Assembly: GCA_031308135.1 (NCBI GenBank)
Contig: JAHLJT010003067.1
Coordinates: 1 to 64,000 of the forward strand
Length of the DNA stretch: 64,000 nt
Source of the DNA: Acheta domesticus
Lineage: Eukaryota; Arthropoda; Insecta; Orthoptera; Gryllidae
Reading direction: 5' to 3'
Shown: piece by piece, positions 24,015-35,199 of the stretch
How positions within the stretch are numbered: position 1 is the first letter of the stretch
Layout: each line of letters opens with the position of its first letter
Program-made: the position numbers and the translations under genes
The notes under the pieces: model-generated
The model's database searches: none
Told to the model about the DNA's origin: nothing
What the model saw: the letters and a program-made list of their open reading frames with translations, nothing else

Positions 24015-24912
24015 TTATTTTTTAGCATATTAGGTTTAATTTGTTAGAATGTAAGATTAGTCGTATGTTTATCAGGTTTTGGATTTTAATCAAAATTTAA
24101 AAAATACAAAAAATCAATAAAATAAATTAAAAATATAACAAAAAATTTATACTGAGCTATTTAGAGGTATGTTTAGTTTCCTTGTTTTTTTTCAAGCCAA
24201 CATTAAGTGCAGGGTGAAGTGTGCGATTATGTGCGTCAGGCTGTCCACAGGTTACGGCTGACCAACGACATTACTGGGTTTTGTTGTTGAGAAGAATTGT
24301 TACATAATGTCATCTGTTGGTGTTGGTGGGCTTCGTATACAATTGATGTTTTTACTGATAATATTGTTTGAAATTGAAATATGAATAAAATTAAAATTGT
24401 ATTGCAACATGCTTTTGGACGTTTGAAGCTATGATATTTTTCGTTTCGCAAAATGAAATGCCAATGACTGGCATTTACTGTAAATTACATGTGTGGTCAT
24501 GCCAGTGCTGACACAATGCTACGTTTTCTGCCTACCAGTATATGCTGGTAGTGGTGTGATGGTGTTGTCAGACCAATGCTCTTATTGTCTCTTTGAAAAA
24601 AAGGTGTGTTTGAGGAAACTAATTCTTAAAATTTTTTAGATGTAATCTGGCAGTTTTACATTCGACAATTGCTAGCTATTATTCTAATGGAATTTCGTGC
24701 TTCATCCCAGAATGGCTTAGTCTTCCCCTGATGGAAAATGTTTCAATTGATTTTCAACCTCAACTATGACAGCGCAGATGCTAGTTTCTTTAGCCCCTGC
24801 AGATCTGATCTCTTGAAGCGTGTCATCCTTTGTCCATGCCAACTCACGGTTATGGTAGCAACATCCTATATTATAGTGTGATATCAAAAATTGGCCTGAT
24901 TAGCCTGATTTC

Positions 24913-24957
24913 CTTTTTATTATTATTATTACTATTATTATTAATTATTATTATATT
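24913..24957. repeat. Second ATT tract in the same sequence context
   Basis: Interrupted ATT units flanked by CCTGATTTCCTTTTT and by AAGGTTTAATTTGTTAGTAT. The shared flanks with 23970-24013 show that this is a duplicated segment, or two copies of the same repeat, and not chance microsatellites. The DNA between them (24030-24890) holds no gene I can support. Confidence 0.8.
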
Positions 24958-25817
24958 TAGAATACAAGGTTTAATTTGTTAGTATGTAAGTACAATGTAC
25001 AAATTTAATTTAATTATGTTTTGATAAATAAATAAATTTTCTGTTCAGCTATTTCATTCAAACCGCTGTTTTTGTGTTTATTAATACACATTAGTATGGT
25101 AAAAAGCTTGGCGATATTCATTCCCAATCTTTCATCAAATTTCATTATGAATAATTAATTATTTATTTATCCTTGTTCTCGCTTCAGAGACTTTTCAGAA
25201 GAGTAATCACCCACAGCTTAAAATTGCTTAGCGTTTCATGTATGACCTCTGAAAGTTTGCGTGTAACTGACTAGTTATTTTTACTGTCTTGAGATTCAAC
25301 AATGATGTTGCTGTGCTAATATCTTATAAGGATATTTAAAAATTGTACCAGTAATGTGTATAAGCATATGACAAAAGCAATAAATTCTGATGTGGATTGA
25401 TTCTTCATGTGAAGTTCAATAAATGGTGTTACATTAATAACATAAAGTATTTGTTGGATCGTTGTGTGATGAATTGATTTATTATAATCTGAAGTAATTC
25501 AGTTTTACATTGATGGCTTTTGGAAATCAGTTTCACCAACTGGGGTGTCACAGTATGTATTTGCAAAAAATTACAAAAAATTTCATTTTGTCAAATTTTC
25601 AATAGTAGTGGATTAAATGACATAATGGATCAACTGAGAAGAAAATTAATTTTTGGAAAAACGTCTTCAGTGTACTCATTACTATTCCTGCAAATAAACA
25701 CCACTGTCATATATTGTTTCTTTAAATGGTTTGTTTCACTGTTAACCTATTTAAATTCTTTACACTGGGTTTTGAAAAGTTAAATATATTATATTCTGAT
25801 TCTCCCACTTTTCCAGC

Positions 25818-25950
25818 TCTCATAACTTATGATTCAGAAACGCCTTGGTACCTATTCCCAAAATTTCAATACCTCGTATTAAGAAAAGAAAACATAGAAC
25901 GACTTACCAAACACAATATGAACCAGTTAAGTAGTACGATTAAGAGTTGA
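25818..25950 (+). other. Weak candidate exon
   Basis: A strong acceptor-like string (CTCCCACTTTTCCAG) is followed by an open frame reading LITYDSETPWYLFPKFQYLV and ending ...MNQLSSTIKS-stop. I do not recognise the protein. It could equally be a transposon fragment or chance. The rest of 25000-26130 shows nothing else. Confidence 0.15.
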
Positions 25951-26129
25951 GTAAAAAAAGTAAATATTCAATAGGGCTTTTAAGGAAAATTAATTTAATT
26001 TTGAACTCCATCTTCAAAGATCACTGTAAATGCAATAGGCATAAATGAAGTGGACGAAGATGAACAGGAGTGAAAAATCGTTTAATAAATAAAGGAGAAT
26101 AGAATGTCCATGTAGAGATGAAGGTCTCT

Positions 26130-28190
26130 TTTACAGAAATTGACAATTGGTAAAAAAATTAGTGTTAGTAATCTGTAGTTTGGATGCAGGTTTTGAAGTA
26201 ATTTCAATGTAAAATATATAGTGTTGGTAAAAAAATTAGTGTTAGTAATACTGTGGTTCGACGGTAAAATATTATTCCTGATTTTTTAAAAATATTTTTG
26301 TAGAGAATGCGATTTTCGTGCAAAAGTTATGCCCATTTTAGAGCATTTTCGGCACAGTAATTAATATAAACAAAATGTATCTAATTCAATGGATATCCTG
26401 CAATGAGCCCTAGACTAATATTTCTGTATTCCGCCGAATAGTTTTTTTCTGTGGATATTTGTTTAAAAGATGAACGTGAGTATGTCATTGTGATGCTTCA
26501 GGGCTCATTATAAACAATTGAATGCAGTAATTAATTCGTGAGCCGTTTAGTTAATAAATATGAAGTATATTAAACAAATTAGTGTTAATAAAGCTGTGGT
26601 CCGCCGGTAAGTTTATATTTTATGATTTTTTGAAATTTGTGTCGGTAAGCAGGAGTTTTTGGATCAAAGCTGTGTGGGATTCTTAACAACTGTTCGGAGT
26701 AGTTCATTTCAACTAATAGTTTTTAAAACTAATTATATCTAGTGATGGAATCGGTAATAACATTTTAGTATTCCGCTGGTTAGGTGTTTTTCTGCTTTTT
26801 TTGCTTCGTACGTGGTAGTATGTTTATGTGTCTGAAGTTTGGATGCTTGTTATAAACAATTGCAAGCAGTAATTAATTTAGGAGTAATTTCATCGTGAAA
26901 TATAAAGTGTTTGTAACAAACTACAGTTGATAATACTGTGGTTTGCCGGGAGAAGTTTATTATCTAATTTTTTTTAAATATTTTTGTAGAAAATGCGATT
27001 TCGGTGCAAAAGTTATGCCCATTTTAGAGCATTTTCGGCGCAGTAATTAATATAAACAAATAGTTTCTAATTCAATGAATATCCTGTAATGATCCCTAGA
27101 CCAATATTTCTGTATTCCGCCGAATAGTTTTTTTTTCTGTGGATATTTGTTTAAATGATGAACGTGAGTATGTCCTTGTGATGCTTCAGGGCTCATTATA
27201 AACAACTGAATGCAGTAATTAATTCGTGAGCCGTTTAGTTGATAAATATGAAGTATATTAAACAAATTAGTGTTAATAAAGCTGTGGTCCGCCGGTAAGT
27301 TTATATTTTATGATTTTTTGAAATTTGTGTCGGTAAGCAAAAGTTTTTGGATCAAAGCTGTGTGGGATTCTTAACAACTGTTCGGAGTAATTAATTTCAA
27401 CTAATAGTTTTTAAAACTAATGATATCTAGTGATGGAATCGGTAATAACATTTGAGTATTCCGCTGGTTAGGTGCTTTTCTGCGATATTTTGCTTCGTAC
27501 GTGGTAGTATGTTTATGTGTCTGAAGTTTGGATGCTTGTTATAAACAATTGCAAGCAGTAATTAATTCTGGAGTAATTTCATCGTGAAATATAGTGTTTG
27601 TAACAAACTACAGTTGGTAATAGTGTGGTTTGCCGGGAGAAGTTTATTACCTAATTTTTTAAAATATTTTTGTAGAAAATGCGATTTCGGTGCAAAAGTT
27701 GTGCCTATTTTAGAGCATTTTCGGCGCAGTAATTAATATAAACAAATAGTTTCTAATTCAATGAATATCCTGTAATGAGCGCTAGACCAATATTTCTGTA
27801 TTCCGCCGAATAGTTTTTTTTCTGTGGATATTTGTTTAAAAGATGAACGTGAGTATGTCATTGTGATGCTTCAGGGCTCATTATAAACAATTGAATGCAG
27901 TAATTAATTCGTGAGCCGTTTTGTTAATAAATATGAAGTATATTAAACAAATTAGTGTTAAAAAGCTGTGGTCCGCCGGTAAGATTATATTTTTCTGATT
28001 TTTTGAAATTTGTGTCTGTAAGCAGGAGTTTTTGGTTCAAAGCTCTTTGCGATTTTTTAACAACTGTCCGGAGTAATTAATTTAAGGAAATTATTTTTTT
28101 AAAGAAAGGTATGTTGTGAAGGAATCGCCAGAAGTAATTTAGTAATTCGCCTGTAAGGAAAAGTTTTACGTTTTTTTCATTTTTGTGTGT
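26130..28190. repeat. Satellite block with 686-bp higher-order repeat
   Basis: Three near-identical copies have an exact 686-bp spacing (TATGCCCATTTTAGAGC-like string at 26331, 27017 and 27703 in register). Within each copy a CAGTAATTAAT-type block recurs at 26355, 26525, 26697 (as GAGTAGTTCAT), 26867 and 27041, about 171 bp apart. A GCTGTGGTCCGCCGGTAAG / GTGTGGTTTGCCGGGAGAAG pair alternates about every 343 bp. The structure is therefore four diverged units of about 171 bp forming one 686-bp unit. No coding sequence is present. The edges at both ends are diverged, as is usual for satellite margins. Confidence 0.9.
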
Positions 28191-28309
28191 TTTTGTGATA
28201 ATTTTCAATTTGTTTAAACAAATTGTTGTTGAAATGATGTTAAAATGGAGTAATTAAATAGTAATTAATTAATACTTTATTGTTAATGTTTTCTTGTTTT
28301 TTTTTTGCT

Positions 28310-28692
28310 CTATTTTGTTGCGTGGCTAACCCTAAGAGTTTGTCTGCTGATATAGCCAGACCTGGAGGGATAGAGATATTACACACAGTGAGTGTGAGGG
28401 ATGGGAGGTGCACCTGCACACATACTGTTTGAAAGTCAGTCTGAAGAGGTACCTCTGTAGATAGCAGCGAATCATGCACCAGTGAAGCAACTCCGCCATG
28501 AGGGCGGAGACAATCATCCACATCGAACCTGTACGAAGAAAATCCGCGAAAAGATAGGGAGCCAAGTGGGGTAAGGTGAGTCTCTTGAAGACAAATCACC
28601 AGAGGATTGTAACGGGACAACAACAGTTTAAGGTCGTCCCGTCGCGAGGAGAAACCATTTGCGTTCCATGACATTAGAGCCATGGTAGCCAA
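28310..28692 (-). pseudogene. LINE ORF2 endonuclease N-terminus, truncated
   Basis: The frame starts MATMALMSWNANGFSSRRDD and continues LLLSRYNPLVICLQETHL, the APE-type endonuclease signature with the catalytic Asn (WNANG) and Glu (QETHL). GGVASLVHD follows. The rest of the nuclease and all of the RT are missing. Coding sense ends in an A-rich run at about 28275-28320, next to the satellite block. Confidence 0.8.
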
Positions 28693-28825
28693 CTTTCTTT
28701 TTTCTTCCGACGTTAGGAGCCGGATGCACGAGACTCCTCCCCAACGGGAGCCTCCCCCAAAACAGAGACCTCCTGGGCATTGCCAGCGGAGCTGGATGCT
28801 CGCTCAGAGCTATTGTGCATCCTAA

Positions 28826-30964
28826 CATTTGATTGCAGTACGGCGTCTTATGGAGTATTGCCCTCTCTTTCTATCCAATACAATTTTACATAAGACTCTC
28901 TCTTTCTACCGCAAGCTGTGTTGCCGATTCAGGAAGCTCGGGGTTATTCGACACGTCCGTCTTGTTTCACGCGCAAATACTTAACAAGTTCATTCAACGA
29001 TAGCTTCAGTTGTGTTAATCTTAGACAATTGAGTTTTTTACCAGTTATTCCCAGAACTCTTATGAATGTGATGGTTATTTTGTAATTTATTTTTATGGTT
29101 TAATTTCCATGAAATTAATTATAAATGAAATTAATTATAAATGATAGCCAAATGCTTATTTCTACATTTTGACGTCCTTAAATTTTCACAATGCGAGAAA
29201 CTTTTTTATTATTGCAGAAAAGCACAAACACCCAGCGGATGAAATGACAAGGGAAGTCCAAATTTTGATATGAGACCAACCACATTTCTGTATGAATCAT
29301 GGTTCTTGATTTAGACGGTAATAAAACAATATTTCGTGCGCTCCGAATGAACATTTCATGTCGTTCAGTGATCTTGAATACTTCTCAGCGATTCTCAACA
29401 GGCGGTGTGAAAGGAAAAATAAAGTATTTATTTTTGAATTTCACTTATTAAAAACAGTGAAATACATTTAAACATATCTAAAAATGAATTAGAAATTTTA
29501 CAGTTAATAATAATAATGCCAAAGACATTCAACCAGTAGTTGTCATAAAATGTGCTTTCAAAAGCGAATATGAGATGAATTATTGGCTGGGTGTTCGAAA
29601 AGAATATTACGCATTGTCCGCACAAACCCTTGCAGTATTTGATACAATCCATGTCACCTCACCTTTGTGAACGAGCATTTTCCCTTTATTTTACCAAAAA
29701 AAGTGGATGTATTGGACGTACAAAATGACTTGGGACTGAAACTTAGCAATAATGACCTTGATATCGATGTCATTCGCACAAAACAATTCAAGCCTCGTCA
29801 GTATGTGATGAATTAACAATGTTCCAACTGGATTTGGACTTGTTTTGCTATTGATATTTCAGTTTTAACTCTCATTTAAAGGCCTATTTTTTTAAATAAT
29901 AATTCTAATAAAAATAATACATATTTTTTTTATCAAAAATCTTTAATTTCTAATATTAAGCCTGCTATTTAACATGTTTTAAAATTATTTCCGTTCAAGT
30001 GGTATTCTAATTTGCTCCAGGCTTGTAAGTGGTACGTATCTGAAGAAGGGGCGAGACCCCCTGCCGAAATCCCATCTTGCTTATGAATAAAATAGTAGTA
30101 AAAATAACTTTGCCCTCTGTGACCTTCACACTCAGACTGGCGAAACTCTGAGTTGTCAACGTCTGTCGTCGATGGGAAGACAGCTCCCCTTTCGCGGGAC
30201 ATCCGGTATTGGAAGCCAGTGCAGCAAACATTCTAAACATTTCGCCAGCTGGTAGAACACCAAGCAAAACCCACATACTATTAAAATTTTTAAGTGTTAG
30301 GGAGTATTAGAAATAGTGCATTAGAGACGTTTTGCATCAAGACCTTTCATGATCTCCGCGCTTCCTGCAACGAGCAAAGTTGTATCGGCAGCGCCAGAAA
30401 CTTTTATCAATCGATGTCAGATTTATAGCGCGTTCGTTCTTTCACGACTGATGGCAAAGGTCATATCCGTTGGTCTCTTTTTAGTTTCAACGGCACAGTA
30501 ACACGCATTCTTAATAATTTTACCGAAGTCGTAAGTACATGTTTGTTTGTCCCATATCGAGATAACATTTTCAGAGGCTCGTATCTTTGCAATAATTGTA
30601 TTTGGATTATTCCACGTATGTGTTCGACCTTCGTGTCTTTCCGAACCTGTCATGTAAACACCCGTTTTTAACCAGCACCCTCTCCAGGGAGAGGGTGCTG
30701 CTCAGACCCTGACGACAGCGGCGGGGCGCGACGATTTCCGCACTTCGACATGCTGCAGGTCATGAAAAGTATGAATACTAATTTCGCAAAATCACTACTT
30801 GCGATGCTTCTTTCTTCAAAAATCAATATTTATGGATTTTAAAAGGTGCTGAACAAGCTGGCAAAATTTCATGTCAATTCGAGTATCAAGCACGAGTGTT
30901 GCGTGTAAGCGCTGCTGAGAAGTGACAACACTGTTCTCCATAAGCTCTGTACTGCAATCAAATG
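28826..30964 (+). mobile_element. hAT-like element inserted in LINE ORF1, 2139 bp
   Basis: The inverted ends match perfectly over 16 bp (CATTTGATTGCAGTAC at 28826-28841, complement at 30949-30964) and then loosely (TTATGGAG). The LINE coding sequence stops and resumes at these points, which fixes both boundaries. Forward-strand peptides at about 29570-29815 (EYEMNYWLGVRKEYYALSAQ; SPHLCERAFSLYF; LSNNDLDIDVIRTKQFKP) match the C-terminal part of hAT-type transposases of the ZBED/GTF2IRD2 kind, broken by frameshifts. The octamers outside CAGTAC are inverted rather than direct copies, so the exact terminus and the target duplication are unclear. Confidence 0.65.
30673..30700. repeat. Perfect 13-bp stem hairpin
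   Basis: CAGCACCCTCTCC, a two-base AG spacer, then the exact complement. It is GC-rich inside AT-rich DNA and lies near the right end of the hAT-like element. No function is evident. Confidence 0.8.
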
Positions 30965-32303
30965 CTTGGACGCTCTATAGTTTCGTTAGTTGTAGTCGGT
31001 CGCGACTTCGAAGGTCCTTTTATGTTGGGGTTTGGTGTCCGTCTGACATCGACATCCGTCGATACAGTTTTTGTTGTCGATTTCGTGGACTGTGCTGATT
31101 GGACTTTTTTGTCAACTTTATATTTTGTGGGGATTATTATTCTCCCACCCTCAAGGGGAGATGTATCCCCAGGGAGGTCTACTGGTGACACTTGGCAACC
31201 AAAACTCACTACTTGCGGGGCAGCGCGTTGTTTGGCCGCCCGCTGCTACCCTCGGAGATTTCGCTTTCACAGTGTCAGAGAACGAGCGCGAGAGGTCAAT
31301 TGGGTTCCTCGCATGGAACCGACGTTTGGCTTCAGGGAAAGACACTTTTTCCACGACTCTCATCTTTTGGATATCTCGCTTTCGCAGAAAGGTGGGGCAT
31401 TGATTATAATTTGCCGGGTGGTCACCTTCACAGTTTACGCAATGCGGTGTAGTGGTGCAAGGGTCAGGTTCGTGAGTTGGTTCACCACACGTACCGCACA
31501 CTGGGGTATCTGCCATGCACCGCTGTTGTGTATGGCCGAATCGCTGGCACTTAAAACACCGCAAAGGATTGGGCACATATTGCCGCACGCGGAGGTTATA
31601 AAAACCGCACGAGATATTCCTGGGTAAAGTAGGGAGGTTGAATGTTCGGATAAGAGTGGAAGTGGGGATTTCTCGCCCACGCTCCCTCCTCTTAATTCTA
31701 TAAACTTCGCTCACACCCTGACTCTTGAAGAAGGCAACCAAATCCTCCTCGCTCTCTGTTGAGAAGTCGACATGATTGACCACTCCCTTACAAAGATTGA
31801 GTGTTGGGTGAGTGGTCACCTCCACCTGGAGGCCGGCAATCTGCTTCGTCTTGATGATTTTATCGATCTGATCATCCGTTAGCGTTTCAAAAAGAATGGT
31901 GCCATTCCTTTGTCGCACTACGGCTTGCAATTTTCCATATTTTTCCTCAATTGCTCGCGCCAAACGCACAGCACTAACCATTTTAAATGACTTTCCTTCC
32001 TCAGCGCATGCCATGAGGAGGAACCTAGGTTTCTTAGGTCTATCTTCATTATTCAAGAAAAAAACTATTTACATCAATGTTTCTTTCCGGACATCTCTTC
32101 CTTGCGGAAGAGGGCGGGGGAAAGGGTTTTGTATCCATAAAGGTGGATCAGGTTCATCCTCGTGGTCCCCACGCACCACCGAGCCCAACAAGGAGACACT
32201 CCATCGGAGTGCCAGGGTTGCCACGAGGATATAGTGGGGGAATAACACAGCGCTGCACCACCGTGTCTCCCCCCGCTCAACCTGGAGTTCAGTACAAGAC
32301 CTA

Positions 32304-33080
32304 GGGCCGGTTGCATAAACGTTCGATATGGAATCCATAAGCTTATTGATTCTATAAAATAGTCTACAGCGGCAAAACGAGTTTCTGAAACGACCAATAC
32401 GACTTATGGAACCTACAAAATGTTCTATATCTTATAGGTCCTGAGACATGTCTACAAGTGCTTATAGGTCCTGAGACATGTCTACAAATAAGCAACATGG
32501 CGACACTGCGCACTGCTGCAAGCATCTGTTTACTAGTGTTTGAGGTTATTGGTGGTTCTTGGCGTCCGTGTTGTGATATAATATTTTGTTAGACTTTTAT
32601 TTGGTGTGTAGGGTGCGTTTTTGGTGTATTTTTGAGTGTTGAATTTTAGTGAATATTATTCATACAGACATATTATTTTACTTTTTATTTAATTCTTATT
32701 TAAGTACAGTTTATTCTTTAATAAACTGTACTTAAATAAGGATTAAATAAAAAGTAGACTAATATATATGTATGAATGAATATAATGCAATAAAACAAAA
32801 TTGCTACTGAGAACGTATAGAGACAAACCAACACTCCGCCAAAACCACCTCAACAGAGCTCAGCACACACTAAGAACGTGCAAAACGAAACACAGAATAC
32901 GCACTATTCAAATATCGACTGTGTCGCTATCTAGTGGTGGCATTTTGAAGTACTTATAGGACCTATAGTTATAGATTCCATACATTTGCTTTATGCAACG
33001 GTGAACGGCCTGTGGAGCCTATACATTTTATAGAACCCATTGCTATGGAACCCGTATGGAAAGCTTTATGCAACCGGCCC
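32304..33080. mobile_element. Foldback / MITE-like element, 777 bp, in the LINE 5' region
   Basis: The ends are inverted GGGCCGGTTGCATAAA repeats (32304- and -33080), flanked by CTA on both sides (32301-32303 and 33081-33083). A reading with CCTAG as a longer flank is also possible. The two halves pair along much of their length, and the centre is a near-perfect palindrome (see 32680-32755). A 27-bp unit starting CTTATAGGTCCTGAGACATG is duplicated at about 32429-32487. A 3-bp target and GGGCC-type ends suggest a non-autonomous PIF/Harbinger relative. The interior carries no ORF. Confidence 0.75.
32680..32755. repeat. Central palindrome of the foldback element
   Basis: The arms ACTTTTTATTTAAT-CTTATTT and AAGTACAGTTTATT pair with their complements across a four-base CTTT centre, with one mismatch in about 36 bp per arm. 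The DNA could form a long cruciform or hairpin. Confidence 0.85.
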
Positions 33081-33529
33081 CTAGTCCAAGCCGATTGATC
33101 GGGAGTGGGTTAGCTCCCGACCACCCGTTTAGAAGAGTCCGATGCCAAAGCAAGCGTATTGAGGCCTACAGGGAATGTTCCCAAAAATACGTACACAACG
33201 TATCCCTCAGTGCAAGCCGAACGTAGCACAAGGTGAGTGTTTGGGAAACAAACAGGACAATTGCCAGGACACACATTCCCTCCGACACAGGTCGCCATGC
33301 ACGGCAAACACATAGGTGGGCGTTCAGCATACAGAGGGGGCCAGTGAAATAGAAGAGGAAGAAAGAAACAGGATGTTACAAAAGAATAAGAATGAACAAT
33401 GGGTAAGAAGAAAAATGAGTGGCGAAAGAAAGGAGTACTTGAGAGCCCTCTCTGCATCCCCCCGTCAGGACGTGGACCAACCCATCTCGACGGGGTAATT
33501 AAAGAAGTTTCTACAACAATAGAAAAAAA

Positions 33530-33984
33530 GAAAGGAAAGTAAATATTATTACGATCGCAAAACAAAGAAACTGCCAGATTTAGAAGTGGGTCAGTCTGTT
33601 ACAGTACAGCTAAACTCAGATAAAAATCATCTATGGGACAAAGGAACCATTCAAGAGAAACTGAACGATAGGAACAACGTTGTGGAAGTTAATAACCAAC
33701 ATTACAGGCGCAACATTGTGCACTTGAAGCCATTTCCCAGGCAGCCATTGTCAGACACACAGTTTATAATCAGTGAATCCGTGAAATCATCAGTATCTAA
33801 CAATAATAACAATTCTAGGAACGAAAAAGAAAATACAATGTGTACCTCCAGTACCTCAAATTTTACAAATTCAGAGAATGGACTGATTTTCACAAATTCA
33901 GGTAGTGGACAGGCTTCCACCGCAAGACCCTCTAGGAACATTTGTTTGCCTAACAGACTTAAAGATTATATCATGTACAAATAA
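33530..33984 (+). pseudogene. Ty3/gypsy integrase C-terminal remnant
   Basis: The open frame reads KYYYDRKTKKLPDLEVGQSV, then LWDKGTIQEK and VEVNNQHYRRNIVHLKPFP, the GPY/F-like module that follows the integrase core in gypsy elements. A low-complexity Ser/Asn linker ends in RPSRNICLPNRLKDYIMYK-stop, also typical of gypsy Pol tails. The upstream pol is absent, and the reverse-strand LINE 5' end lies directly left. PPT and LTR-like sequence at 35873-36069 may be the 3' end of the same element. Confidence 0.7.
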
Positions 33985-34485
33985 TTTTAAGCTAACTGTT
34001 AATTGAGTTGTATTACTTTTTATTAGATCATTAAATAATAATAATAATAATTTTTAACAAATAATTGAAAGCAGTTTGCTAATTGAGGTGTATTACATTA
34101 GTTTTATTTCACTTATAAAAACTAGTGGTGCTTCCAACGCACATACTTTCTCGCTCTGCTTCTATACAGTCCTTATTGCTATTCCACTACTTCATAAACC
34201 AGCAAAAGTGTATTACACGAGCAAACGTTTTCCGTACCGAGACCCGACATCCGAAACTCAAAGTCAACGAACCGGCACTTATACCACTACGCAACACCAA
34301 CACCGCCTGTGTCGAACAGAGCCATGAAAGATTAGAACCGACCTATAAAATGGTAAATGCATGATAAGAAACAATTGATACGATGGTATATACGCTTTAC
34401 AAATACAAGAAGAGAAGTAAAACATTGTTAAAAGTTAAAAATTCGAACAAATATGTAGACATTTCCAGGACATTTATCACAATTA

Positions 34486-35170
34486 TATTTTAGTCAAAAC
34501 GTAATTGTATCGATTTTATCATTAGGAGCCGGTAATTTTCAACATGCGAAAAACATGTCTTTCAAACATGACCAAGAAAGGCAGCGGTGAACCGCATTAC
34601 GAAGTATTCGTGAGGCTAGAAGTAATAATTTCGGAACCGTTAGGGATTGTAAGTTTATCGCATGCGTTCTTGTTATAATGTATTACAATTAACGTTAAAA
34701 TGCTCATAATTTTACTTAAATTGGTTCATACAGATATATACTAGACAACGGTTGATTTGACATGTCATGCGCTTCAGAAATCGAATAACAGAGTTGAAAA
34801 ATTGTTTAAAAGATGCAGTTAGGGAAAACACAGACAAGTCCTGTCTATTTATCTGCACTGATTCTATTCGTGAGTAGAAGTACTTCAAATGATTTTCAAT
34901 AAAGTATCTACACTCTTCAATGTTTTTTCCTGCAACATCACATTCATCAAATTAAAATACCCCTCGGGGAATCGAACTCGGCACCTTCCTTATTTAAGAT
35001 TCAACCCGAAGGTGCATTAACCAGCCGCGCCACGGGACCCACATGCGGACCAACTACTTATATTTTAGTCAAAACGTAATTGTATCAGTTCTATCATTAG
35101 GATGCCGGTAATTGTCAACATGCGAGAAACATGTCTTTCAAACATGACCAAGAAAGGCAGCGGTGAATGG
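34486..35170. repeat. Pair of 110-bp direct repeats (34486-34593 and 35061-35170)
   Basis: Both copies run from TTTAGTCAAAACGTAATTGT through TCATTAGGA-GCCGGTAATT to TTTCAAACATGACCAAGAAA-GGCAGCGGTGAA, with a handful of differences. They are 575 bp apart. A tRNA-like segment (34958-35042) lies just left of the second copy. They may be flanks duplicated by an insertion or the ends of an unnamed element. Confidence 0.85.
34958..35042 (-). ncRNA. tRNA-derived SINE-like or degenerate tRNA sequence
   Basis: The reverse strand starts GGGTCCCGTGGCGCGGCTGG and has an A-box-like TGGCGCGGCTGGTTAATGC (plus-strand 35014-35032). It also has a B-box-like GAGTTCGATTC (34969-34979). The T-arm does not pair well and I cannot fold a clean cloverleaf or name an anticodon. 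It is better read as a tRNA-derived SINE head or a tRNA pseudogene than as a working tRNA. Confidence 0.45.
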
Positions 35171-35199
35171 CTTACTCCAAATAATTTATCCGCTGATCG

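Larger units (their letters stand above)
28735..32056 (-). pseudogene. LINE ORF1 (gag-like, three zinc knuckles), interrupted
   Basis: The 301-codon open part (32056-31151) has an RNA-binding gag-like region followed by three zinc knuckles: CFKCQRFGHTQQRC, CGTCGEPTHEPDPC and CVNCEGDHPANYNQC. These are typical of Jockey-family ORF1, which packages its RNA. A frameshift near 31200 moves the frame to a Lys/Ser/Thr-rich tail (31209-30965). The hAT-like element at 28826-30964 then interrupts it. The last about 30 codons lie beyond that insertion, ending near 28735. The start at 32056 is the first Met of the open frame. Confidence 0.8.
28260..33500 (-). mobile_element. Jockey-type LINE (5' region, ORF1, start of ORF2), split by two insertions
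   Basis: Reading on the reverse strand: a GC-rich 5' region (about 33500-32060), gag-like ORF1 from 32056, and the apurinic-endonuclease start of ORF2 at 28692. A foldback element (32304-33080) sits in the 5' region and a hAT-like element (28826-30964) sits in the 3' part of ORF1. ORF1 resumes beyond the hAT (NSSERASSSAGNAQEVS) and stops just before the ORF2 start, as in Jockey elements. ORF2 is lost after about 120 codons: near 28310 the coding sense runs into an A-rich tract, with no RT. This is odd because LINE copies normally lose the 5' end. Confidence 0.85.

Noticed and set aside
30962..31680. Forward-strand open frames of 221, 110 and 86 codons
   Set aside because: They are the complement of the LINE ORF1 with its zinc knuckles. 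GC-rich antisense DNA gives long spurious frames.
33110..33565. 151-codon reverse-strand open frame
   Set aside because: It lies in the LINE 5' region, crosses no recognised domain and is rich in Phe, Pro and Cys. I treat it as non-coding 5' sequence.
34958..35042. Working tRNA gene
   Set aside because: The A and B boxes look plausible, but the T-arm pairs poorly and I could not place an anticodon.
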